A DNA stretch of 64,000 nucleotides from a bacterium. Lineage in GTDB: Bacteria > Actinomycetota > Acidimicrobiia > Acidimicrobiales > Bin134. The stretch lies in contig JAPOVT010000013.1 in NCBI GenBank assembly GCA_026708015.1, positions 1 to 64,000 on the forward strand, given 5' to 3'. Positions 43,377-51,800 of this stretch are shown here, one piece after another. The notes beneath the pieces were generated by a model, which made no database searches, was not told where the DNA came from, and worked only from the letters and a program-made list of their open reading frames with translations. A program made the position numbers and the translations under genes. How positions within the stretch are numbered: position 1 is the stretch's first letter; each line of letters starts with the position of its first letter.

Positions 43377-43958
43377 ATGCGAATCGGCGATGTGGTGAAG
43401 GCTCTCGGTTCAGTGGCAGCGGCACCGCTTCAGGTGCGGCGTCACCCACCCCAGCCCCCGGTCGGGAGCGAGCACTACCTCCTGCCGGAGTTGGCACCAG
43501 ATCTCCAGTCGACTTCTACCAAAGCGGTCGACTTGCCGGTTGTCCGAACGCCCCCCGGCCGGTGGCGGGAGTGGCCGCCGCTGGTTCTGGCCGGTTGCGA
43601 CGAGCCGCTGGCCGACGGTGCCCCTGACCTTCGCGGCGTATGGCAGGTGTACCGGGGACCGCTGAAGGGCCACATCGAACGCAACGAGCAGGCCGGCAAC
43701 CGAGTGGTAATCACCGCGGCTGGAATTATTCACGACATGTTCGCCGACGGCACCCTTGATGGAGGCGTGCGCGACGAGGGGGTCGGCGGTGTTCAGATCG
43801 AAGTGGCGGCCCGGTTCGAAGAGGGTCGTCTGAACCTCTATTTGCGGGGCAAGCGCCTGGTGGTCACCCGCTATCGCGACGGAGACGATCTCGTCTGGCG
43901 ATATGGCCCCTACAAGAACCGTCTTCGCCGCCTAGCCTCGCCCGACGACGCGGCTTAG
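43377..43958 (+). CDS. Hypothetical protein under the shared dyad motif
   Basis: Protein of 193 aa, not recognised. GGAGG sits nine bases before the ATG. The N-terminal 60 residues are Pro-rich and polar. The remaining 130 residues look like a small beta-barrel (DLRGVWQVYRGPLKGHIERNEQAGNRVVITAAGIIHDMFADGT and VQIEVAARFEEGRLNLYLRGKRLVVTRYRDGDDLVWRYGPYKNRLRRL), possibly lipocalin-like. No signal peptide. It faces the DUF2855 gene convergently. The dyad motif at its promoter suggests it is co-regulated with the dehalogenase operon. Confidence 0.65.
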   Translation: MRIGDVVKALGSVAAAPLQVRRHPPQPPVGSEHYLLPELAPDLQSTSTKAVDLPVVRTPPGRWREWPPLVLAGCDEPLADGAPDLRGVWQVYRGPLKGHIERNEQAGNRVVITAAGIIHDMFADGTLDGGVRDEGVGGVQIEVAARFEEGRLNLYLRGKRLVVTRYRDGDDLVWRYGPYKNRLRRLASPDDAA

Positions 43959-44045
43959 GCCGCGGTCTCAGGCCCGTCCATGATCACCACGATGTCCATG
44001 GCTAGACCGGGCCGCCCTTTTCACGGTCGAGCAAGATGGGGCAGG

Positions 44046-45125
44046 TCACCGCAGCGCGCCTCCCAGCATGGAAGCCACAAAACCCATCGAGGGGTCGGAC
44101 CGGCCCTCGAGCAAATCGTGATACACCGCCGCGGTCTCCTGGGGCCCAAAACGGTGGACGACGGTAAGCCAGCGATCGGTGTCGTTGAGAAGCTCGTGCC
44201 ACGCGGCGGCAATTCGTCTCGTCAATTCGGCGGCTCCCCACTCCTGGGAGCGCTTGGCAATCTGGGCGGGAGCGAAGAAGAACTTGGGCAACGGACCGGG
44301 CAACTCAGTCCCACCCGATGCTGTGTCCTCCCAGTGGGTGACGCCAACGGTCAAGGAGAAGCGAAGAGCCTCGCCGAAGTGGGCATGCACCCCCGACCGC
44401 ACGGTGTCGCTGCCAGCCATGTCAACCAGCCCCGAAGCGGCCTTGGGGTCGAGTTGGTTGATTTCTTCGTAGACGATCACCTCGTCGTACAGGCCGAGAC
44501 CTTCGACGAAGGCGCGGTTGCGGGCCGACGTAAGACCCACGCTGCGGTGCCCGCGTCGAGCCAGACACGCGGCCAGACAGATCGAGGTCTTCGATGAAGC
44601 ACTGGTAACCAGGGTCTGCGAGGCGCCATGGAACCCGTGGTCGCCCAGGTAATCGTCGGCCAGAAACGACGTCATGAACAGCCCGCGGAGCAAGAGGAAC
44701 TCGTCGACCCGGTCATCACGGAACATGATGTCGGCGGCAACATCGCTGAAATCGGTGTAGACCGCAGCGTGGTTGGCCCGGTGGACCCCGACGTCGGTGA
44801 ACGCGTCTCCCTTGGGCTCAGCGGTGATGACCACTTCGGTCGACATGGGATAGAAGCCGAAGAAGCGGCCGCCGGTCCCGATGTCGGGATGGGCGGATTC
44901 GACCACCGAGCCCAGCCCCATGGCCGGGATCCGCCCCCAGGGTGCCTCCGTAGGGAAGAAGCCCCAATAGTCGAGCATGTCGCCGGCAACCGCATAGGTC
45001 ACGTTGTTTGCGGTCAGCGCGAATCTCTCCACGGCCAGCCGGATCTGCCCCGGTGTGAGTTTGGCCGGTGACGAGTCAACTGTCCGGGTGTCGCGAAAGT
45101 CCTGGCGGTTGACCTCGAATTCCAT
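44046..45125 (-). CDS. DUF2855 family protein
   Basis: Protein of 359 aa of the DUF2855 family, distant relatives of medium-chain dehydrogenases (MDR fold). Typical parts are FALTANNVTYAVAGDMLDYWGFFP near residue 35, WGRIPAMGLGSVVES, FLADDYLGDHGFHGASQTLVTSASSKTSICLAACLARRGHRSVGLTSARNRAFVEGLGLYDEVI, and GVTHWED. A nucleotide-binding Rossmann part is plausible, but the substrate is unknown. A collapsed second copy lies at 39662-39760. It is divergent from the 45191 operon, with dyad site C in the 65-base gap. Confidence 0.82.
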   Translation of the reverse strand: MEFEVNRQDFRDTRTVDSSPAKLTPGQIRLAVERFALTANNVTYAVAGDMLDYWGFFPTEAPWGRIPAMGLGSVVESAHPDIGTGGRFFGFYPMSTEVVITAEPKGDAFTDVGVHRANHAAVYTDFSDVAADIMFRDDRVDEFLLLRGLFMTSFLADDYLGDHGFHGASQTLVTSASSKTSICLAACLARRGHRSVGLTSARNRAFVEGLGLYDEVIVYEEINQLDPKAASGLVDMAGSDTVRSGVHAHFGEALRFSLTVGVTHWEDTASGGTELPGPLPKFFFAPAQIAKRSQEWGAAELTRRIAAAWHELLNDTDRWLTVVHRFGPQETAAVYHDLLEGRSDPSMGFVASMLGGALR

Positions 45126-45153
45126 AGCGGAACCCTAACGGTCGCCCCAAACT

Positions 45154-45174
45154 ATTGCCAGTGAAAGGCGCAAT
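45154..45174 (+). promoter_or_regulatory. Dyad site C between DUF2855 and the dehalogenase operon
   Basis: ATTGC-N11-GCAAT, perfect in both arms, with CAGT after the first. TTGCCA (45155-45160) and TATAAG (45177-45182) form a -35/-10 pair with a 16-base spacer. Transcription would start at or next to the ATG at 45191, so a repressor bound here would cover the core promoter. The DUF2855 start is 29 bases away on the other side. Confidence 0.65.
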
Positions 45175-45190
45175 ACTATAAGGTCCGCCC

Positions 45191-45907
45191 ATGCCCCGGT
45201 ATGGAGCGCTGAACGACACCTACGTGGCCTCCTGGTTCGAGCGAGAAGAGCCCGGCGGGCCGATGTGGGCGCTCAATCTGATGAAGTACCGAGCCGTCGC
45301 CGATTACGGGGATGGCCGGACCTCCACGCTCACCGGCGTCGAGGCCGACGATGTCTATGCACCCCACGAGCAGCTGAAGGCGGTGGGCGCCCGCATCATC
45401 CTGGTCGCACCGGTGGTCCATCAGCTGCTGGGCGACGATACCGAGTGGGACCGTATCGCCATCGCGCAGTACCCCTACCGCGCCGCCATAGCCGAGATGA
45501 CCATGCGCGAGGACTTCCAGGAGTCTCACGTCCACAAGGACGCGGGAATGGAGTTCACCATTGTCATGGCGACCTTCCCGGCAGAAGACGACCCGTTACC
45601 GCCACAGGCGTCTGGAGCCGACTCCGAACAACTCCTGCTTCTCCAAGTTGTGGCCGACGCCTCGAATCCCGATCTGGCCGAGGCGATCGAATCGACCCGC
45701 ATCGGCCGGTTCTGGGTCGAAGACCGGTTCCTCGGCGATCACCGGACCTTTGCCGAAGCCCGATTCGACTTGATCTCCCCGGCAACGGCCCAAGAGCTGG
45801 CGGCCGGCGGGACCACCCACGACGAGGCCAACTACGCAGTGATCGCCGACCCGCTCCTCGACGACGTGGCCCGGTCGCTGACTGACCCCACCCGGGTGTT
45901 GTTCTAG
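45191..45907 (+). CDS. Dimeric alpha-beta barrel protein (DUF1330/EthD-like)
   Basis: Protein of 238 aa that reads as two ferredoxin-like alpha-beta halves. The first contains GPMWALNLMKYR...YAPHEQLKAVGARIILVAPVVHQLLGDDTEWDRIAIAQYPYRAAIAEMTMREDFQESHVHKDAGMEFTIVMATF, similar to DUF1330/Dabb proteins; the second half (EQLLLLQVVADAS...IGRFWVEDRFLGDHRTFAEARFDLI) looks like a divergent repeat. Such proteins bind or isomerise small hydrophobic compounds. First gene of the dehalogenase-GST-TetR operon; its stop shares one base with the next GTG. Confidence 0.65.
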   Translation: MPRYGALNDTYVASWFEREEPGGPMWALNLMKYRAVADYGDGRTSTLTGVEADDVYAPHEQLKAVGARIILVAPVVHQLLGDDTEWDRIAIAQYPYRAAIAEMTMREDFQESHVHKDAGMEFTIVMATFPAEDDPLPPQASGADSEQLLLLQVVADASNPDLAEAIESTRIGRFWVEDRFLGDHRTFAEARFDLISPATAQELAAGGTTHDEANYAVIADPLLDDVARSLTDPTRVLF

Positions 45908-46842
45908 TGCGCATTCTCCGCACTCCCGACGATGCGGCCGATGGCCTGGCCGACTATCCGATCGAGCGCCGCTACATCTCGATTCCCTCCGGGAACGGCC
46001 AAGAGCTGCGCGTGCACTTCGTCGACACCGGCGACTCCGACGCCGCGCCGGTGGTCTTCCTCCACGGCAACCCGTCGTGGTCATTTATCTGGCGGCACCA
46101 GATCAATGCGGTCGCCTCGGCCGGCTGGCGTGCCATCGCTCCCGATCTGGTGGGCATGGGCATGTCTGACAAGCCGTCGGAGATGGCCGACTACACGCTG
46201 GACCGACACATCGACTGGATGCGGTCGCTGCTGTTCGATCATCTCGACCTCGCCGATATCACGTTCGTGCTGCACGACTGGGGCGGCATCATAGGCATGC
46301 GCCTGGCGGCCGAACAGCCCGACCGGGTCGGTCGCATGGTCATCTCCAACACCGGCCTCCCCTGGCGGAACATCAATGAACCGCTCCCCGAGGTGATCGA
46401 GGCATCCGGCCCCTTGGCCGACTTCCAGGCCTTCGCGGCAGCAGCCCTGGTGTGGGAGCCGTGGACCCTGCTTCCCATGGTCATGGTGACCGAGCCCACC
46501 GCCGATCTTGTGTCTGCCTACCGGGCGCCCTATCCCGACCAGGAACTCACCGTGGGGAGCCGGGCCTTCACCCAGCTGCTGCCCACCCGCCCCGACAACC
46601 CCATGTATCCCACCAACTACGAGGCGTGGAAGGTGCTGGAGCGGTTCGACCGACCGGTGCTCACCATATTCAGCGACCTCGACGCGGTGGCCCCCGACGG
46701 CTGGAAGCCGATCACTGCTCGGATTCCCGGAGCCGCCGGCCAGCCCCACACGATTCTCAACGGCGGTGGCCACTTCCTTCAAGAAGACCTGCCCGACCAG
46801 TACACACAAGCCCTGTTGACCTGGCTGGGGGTTCCGACATGA
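45907..46842 (+). CDS. Haloalkane dehalogenase-like alpha/beta hydrolase
   Basis: Hydrolase of 311 aa with a GTG start overlapping the previous stop. The N-terminus MRILRTPDDAADGLADYPIERRYI is that of DhlA-type haloalkane dehalogenases. The oxyanion region is FLHGNPSWSFIWRHQI, the nucleophile Asp is in VLHDWGGIIGMRLA, the acid is probably in IFSDLDAVAP and the base His in GGGHFLQEDLP. The halide-stabilising Trp beside the nucleophile (DWGG) and the Asn/Trp of HGNPSW are present. It likely cleaves carbon-halogen bonds, or is a close epoxide-hydrolase relative. It is translated together with the GST downstream (ATGA overlap). Confidence 0.8.
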   Translation: MRILRTPDDAADGLADYPIERRYISIPSGNGQELRVHFVDTGDSDAAPVVFLHGNPSWSFIWRHQINAVASAGWRAIAPDLVGMGMSDKPSEMADYTLDRHIDWMRSLLFDHLDLADITFVLHDWGGIIGMRLAAEQPDRVGRMVISNTGLPWRNINEPLPEVIEASGPLADFQAFAAAALVWEPWTLLPMVMVTEPTADLVSAYRAPYPDQELTVGSRAFTQLLPTRPDNPMYPTNYEAWKVLERFDRPVLTIFSDLDAVAPDGWKPITARIPGAAGQPHTILNGGGHFLQEDLPDQYTQALLTWLGVPT

Positions 46843-48008
46843 CCAGTCCTTATACGCTCTATGGCGCCCCGGTGTCGCTCTTCACCGGCAAGGCGCGCTC
46901 CTACCTGCGCAAGCAGGGAATCGACTTCGTCGAGGTCTCACCAGGCAGCGACCGCTATCTGAACTACATCGTGCCAACGGTGGGCCGGTGGATCATACCG
47001 GTCATGGAAACGCCCGACGGGCGGATCATTCAGGACGGCGCCGACATCATCGACCACTTCGAGAAGGGCGACGGCCAGCCGTTGCGCCGGATGTCGGTGT
47101 ACCCCGAATCGCCTGTGCTCCTGGCCATCAGCCACCTGTTCGAGAACTTCGGAGGGGAAGGGCTGATGCGGCCGGCCATGCACTACCGGTGGAACTTCGA
47201 CCGCGAGAACCTGGACTATCTGCGGTCGGAATTCGCCCTCGTGGCGCCACCGGCCGCCTCGCCGGAGGAGGAGGAGAGAGTATTCCTGCACAACAGCGGG
47301 CGCATGCGCAAGGCGACGGTGAAGTTCGGAGCCACCCCAGAGACCGCTCCACTAATCGAGCAGGCCTTCCACCAATGGCTCGATCTCTTCAACACCCACC
47401 TCGCCCACCATCCCTACCTGCTCGGCGGACAACCCACCATCGGCGATTTCGGACTAATAGCCGCCATGTGGGCCCATCTGTTCCGCGATCCGGTGCCGCA
47501 GTCGCTGATCAAGGCTCACGCGCCCCGGGTGGGGCGGTGGGTCGAGCGCATGGCCACCAGCGAGCCCTACGCCCACGAGTACGACGCCGAAACCGACATG
47601 ATTTCCGACAACGACGTCCCCGAGACGCTGAAATCGATGATGCGCCATGTGGCCGATGAATGGCTGCCCGAGATCGCGGCCCACTACGAACACGCCAACC
47701 AGTGGCTAGCCGAACGGCCCGACTTGGTTACCGGCACCAACGGCAAAGACAACCCGGCCAGCCGCAACATTGGCGAGGCCGTTTTCGAGTGGCGGGGGAC
47801 GCGCATCACCACCGTCGTCCAGCCCTACCGCTTCTGGCTGCTCCAACGCCTTCATGACGATCTGGCCACCGCCGAACCCTCCGATCAGGCTCGGGTTCGC
47901 CAACTCTTCCGCGACACGGGCGTCGAGGCCCTGCTCGACCTTCGGACCATTCGACGGGTCGAGCGGGTGCACCATCTCGAGGTCTGGGGCCCAGTCAGCG
48001 ACGACTGA
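46839..48008 (+). CDS. Glutathione S-transferase-fold protein
   Basis: Protein of 389 aa from ATG 46839. N-terminal thioredoxin-like domain: YTLYGAPVSLFTGKARSYLRKQGIDFVEV, IIPVMETPDGRIIQDGADIIDHFE. C-terminal helical GST domain: LGGQPTIGDFGLIAAMWAHLFRDPVP, then a unique extension of about 130 residues. Actinobacteria usually lack glutathione, so the thiol may be another one (mycothiol, ergothioneine) or the protein may act without it. It could conjugate or reductively dehalogenate the substrate of the neighbouring dehalogenase. The long frame starting at 46452 is a shadow. Confidence 0.78.
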   Translation: MTSPYTLYGAPVSLFTGKARSYLRKQGIDFVEVSPGSDRYLNYIVPTVGRWIIPVMETPDGRIIQDGADIIDHFEKGDGQPLRRMSVYPESPVLLAISHLFENFGGEGLMRPAMHYRWNFDRENLDYLRSEFALVAPPAASPEEEERVFLHNSGRMRKATVKFGATPETAPLIEQAFHQWLDLFNTHLAHHPYLLGGQPTIGDFGLIAAMWAHLFRDPVPQSLIKAHAPRVGRWVERMATSEPYAHEYDAETDMISDNDVPETLKSMMRHVADEWLPEIAAHYEHANQWLAERPDLVTGTNGKDNPASRNIGEAVFEWRGTRITTVVQPYRFWLLQRLHDDLATAEPSDQARVRQLFRDTGVEALLDLRTIRRVERVHHLEVWGPVSDD

Positions 48009-48040
48009 GACGCTCAAGTGACTGCTACCGTCAAACCGCG

Positions 48041-48649
48041 ATGACCGACGTGGACCGCACCGACGCATCCGTCGACGGGCGGGTCGCCCGCCGAGAGCGC
48101 AACATCAACGCCGCTCTCGACACCGTCCTCGAAATGTTTGGCGAGGAGTCGCTCTTCCCGACCATCGAGCAGGTCTCCAAGCGGTCTGGACTTTCCCTGC
48201 GATCCCTCTACCGATACTTCGCCGATCCCGGCGAGCTCGTCGAATCCGCCATCCATCGCCATCGCGAGCTCATGAGGGACGCTGGCCACCTCCACAAGAT
48301 CGGCCAAGGACCGCTCGACCGCCGTATTGACGACTTCGCGGCCATGCGGCTCCGACTCTATGAGAGAGCCGGCTCGGTGTATCGGGCTGCGGTACACAAT
48401 GCTCCCAACCACCCCCGGGTTCGCGACTGGCTGGCCGTAGCCCGCGACGACCTCCGCGACCAGTTCCAACTCCAGTTCGCTCCCGAGTTGGGTGCCGTGA
48501 AGACATCCGATCGTCAGGCCGTTCTATCCGCCGGCGACGTCCTTTTCCAGTTCGACACCATCGACTACCTGCGCCGCCATCGCCGATGCACCATCGCCGA
48601 GACCGAGGCCGTGCTTCGGGCCGCGCTAGAGGCAATCCTCCGGCCCTGA
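48041..48649 (+). CDS. TetR-family transcriptional regulator
   Basis: Regulator of 202 aa. N-terminal helix-turn-helix: RRERNINAALDTVLEMFGEESLFPTIEQVSKRSGLSLRSLYRYFADPGELVESAI. The C-terminal helical domain would bind a ligand. It is the last gene of the 45191-48649 operon (32-base gap), so its own expression would depend on dyad site C. The dyad motif (5-bp arms around 11 bases) has a size suited to a TetR dimer, making this protein the best candidate to bind sites A-D. Confidence 0.85.
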   Translation: MTDVDRTDASVDGRVARRERNINAALDTVLEMFGEESLFPTIEQVSKRSGLSLRSLYRYFADPGELVESAIHRHRELMRDAGHLHKIGQGPLDRRIDDFAAMRLRLYERAGSVYRAAVHNAPNHPRVRDWLAVARDDLRDQFQLQFAPELGAVKTSDRQAVLSAGDVLFQFDTIDYLRRHRRCTIAETEAVLRAALEAILRP

Positions 48650-48840
48650 ACGGGAGGCGCTAGCCGCCTGCTGGACCAACGAGCTCTGGGGATAGCTCTC
48701 CGAACACAGATCAGGTACGCCTCGTCTGCGGTTGACTAGGAAGCGGTTGTCCCGTCCGCTGGTAGTGTTGCCATCGTGTTCGCTTGGGGGGATGGGTTAG
48801 CGGGAGCGCGGGGCCTGGGCGTAGAAGCCATCTCGCTTCC

Positions 48841-51800
48841 ATGATGGCGAGCGAGATGACCGGCGATGCCAGTGCTGTTCTTGATGGAGCGGTATCCAAG
48901 CTCGAATCGCATGCCTATGAGCAGACTGACGGAGTATGGCTTGAAGTTCTGACCGCTGAAGTGGCTCCGCACATCCGCGACTGGAATATCGGTGACTGCT
49001 GGCGCTGGTCGGAATGGCCCGATAGAGACGAAGTGATGCCCGAAGGCACGCCGTCCGTCGACGTCGGTATTGACCTTGTGGCCCGCCGACGCGATGACGG
49101 GAAGTGGGTGGCGATCCAGGCGAAGGCCCGACAGCTTGACGAGATGGGTGAGGGTGCCCCGATTCTCTCGCGGGAAATGAACAAGTTTCTGTCCGCAGCG
49201 GCGGACAAGGACATTTGGGCCGAACGGTGGCTGGCGGTCAACGGAAACGTCCCTATCAGCGGGCACTCACCTGGCAAGGTCGCCATGTCGGGCACCCCTG
49301 TCAAGTTGGTGAACGTTGCCCAAGCCGTTGAGAGGCAAAGGGCAGCGCTGGATGCGGCATCAGAGTTCGACCAATCCCCTAGTGGCAGCGCTGGGACTGG
49401 GCGCAAGCCTGCTGATGATGGTGAGCCATTCTCACAGACGCGTTCTGATATGCAGCGGGAAGCCGTTGACTTGGCTGTGGAGCGGCTGAGAGACAATGAG
49501 CAGGCCGAAGAGGTGGGTATCCCAAGAGGCGAGGCCCGAGGGCGCATCGTCCTGCCCTGTGGTGCTGGGAAGACGAGGATTGCTCTGCGGATCGTCGAAA
49601 AATTGACCTACCAGGGCGAATTGTCTGTGGTGCTGTGCCCGTCGATAGCGCTTGTGGCGCAGATACGCCGCGAATTCCTAGAGCACGCCGAGCTTTCGCT
49701 GAGGTCAATGGCGGTTTGCTCTGACCAGGGCGTCGCGGCTGATGAGGAGAAGGTGGCCAACGCCGATGACGCCACCCTGGACAGGGGTTTGGAGACTGTT
49801 GAAACGCTGAAGGGCTGCCCCGTCACGACCGATCCGTCCGAAATCGCCGACTGGATAAGAGAAAGGCGCACAGGTCCCGCTAGCGAGATGGTGAGCATCA
49901 TTTTCGGCACTTACCAGTCGGCCAGGCGAGTGTCGGATGGCATCAAGCAGGCCGACGCGGCTGATGCCTTCAAGGTGCTGATCTGCGACGAAGCCCACCG
50001 CACTGCGGGAGTGCGACGCCGCAAGCGCAGCACTGCCGCTGATGTGATGCTGAGCGACTTCACTCTTTGCCACGACCGCGACGCATTCCCTGCGACCTAC
50101 CGCGTCTATCAGACAGCTACCCCGCGCATCTACGGCGACAGCGCCCTGGCTGAGACAGCAGGCCGCTCTGACAAGCATGACTTTGTGGTCAGACATATGG
50201 ACGACCAGTCTGTTTTCGGGGTGGAGCTTTACCGCCGCTCCTACGTAGATGCCGTCAGCAACGGGTGGCTGTCGGACTATCGGATCATCGCCATGGGCAT
50301 CGGTGACCAGGCGGCAATCGACCTCGCCAACCTGCTGGTCCGCCAAGCTGACGAGGAGGCAGCGCGCCAAGCGGAAGCGGCAGCGACCGGGGGGAAGCCT
50401 CAGTCGCGATCCAGGCGTGGGGAGATGCTCCCTACCACTGGCGATTATCTCAAGGGAATGGCTTTCGCGTTGGCGATGGGAGGGGGAGCCGTATCAAAGG
50501 ACGGAAGCTACGTTCCGATCAAGTCGTGCATCGGGTTCCTGAACACCATCGCCCGCAGCAAAGCCATGACCGATGTTCTGCAATCCGATGCGGTGAAGGA
50601 ATGGATCGCCGCCGAGGTGGGGGAATCAATTTCCGATTTCAAGTTGGAGCATCTTGACGCGTCTACGCCTGTTGCTGGGCGCGACGAGGCTAAACGCCAC
50701 CTGGCCAAAGCCACCTCCGATAATCCGCATGCCGTTCTCAACGTCGGGATATTCGGCGAGGGCACCGACTCCCCGTCGCTGTCGGCCGTAGCCTTCCTGG
50801 AACCGCGCAAATCCTCCATCGACGTGGTTCAAGCAGTCGGGCGGGCAATGCGCCGCGCTCAGGGCAAAGACCTCGGCTACATCGTGGTCCCCGTGGTCAT
50901 CCCCCCGGGCGTGGACGCTGAGCGGCATCTCGCCACCAGCGACAGGCACGAGGGCTGGCGAGAACTCGGCGACATACTCCAGGCGCTTCGCGCCCACGAC
51001 AAGCGGATCGAGGACTCGCTGCCCGAGATGCTGACCATCTCATTGCCCTCTAACCAGCCGCCGCCGTTGGAGATGCGAACAGTCGTGGCAGTGGGCAGAC
51101 CCAGCCAAAGGAACCTCTCATATGCCGTCGTGAAGGGCAGCAGAGACGATGCCGAAGACATCGCCCGCGCCGCGGTGAAGCAAGATCGCCCGCTGCTCGA
51201 CTTCGACGACGCCGAGCCCTTCGCCAAGGCACTGTGGTCAGAGCTCAAAGATCAGCCGACTGCGATGATCGTCCACGTCGAGCGTCCCGACGGCAGCACA
51301 GAGACACGCGAGGACGCAGTGGTACGCCACAAGCCGAAACCCAGCCAAGAGATTGGAGATGTCAACGAGAGGCAGACCAAGCGGCGAGCAGGCAAAATGG
51401 CGAACGGCGAACGCGGCAGACCAGTCCCGAATCCCGCTGAACGCGAGCGACAGCGCAAAGAGCAAGAAGCCCAGAAGAAGGCCGTGTTCGAAGAGCACAT
51501 CCAAGGGGTGCTGCTCGACTTGTCGGAGCAGATGGGCGGCGCCATCGCCATGAACCTGCTGGAGAAGTCGGGTCTGACGGGCAACAAGGTCCAACGCGAC
51601 TTGAACCTGCTCAGAGGCACAGTGAATGAGGCGGCCAGGTACATCCACGAAGAGTCCGAGCTGTCGGTGGCGCTGAACGCCCACTTCGGGCTCGACCAGT
51701 TGTCGGCACCCAAACAGAACAAGCCGAGGGCTGATGGCGCGACCATCGCCGCCTTGCTGTGGATGAACGCGGCGATGCTGCATCAGAGAATCCACTCTGG

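Noticed and set aside
46452-48008. 518-codon reading of the GST gene
   Set aside because: The first 129 codons overlap the dehalogenase gene and are Arg/Pro-rich shadow; the ATG at 46839 gives a normal GST N-terminus.
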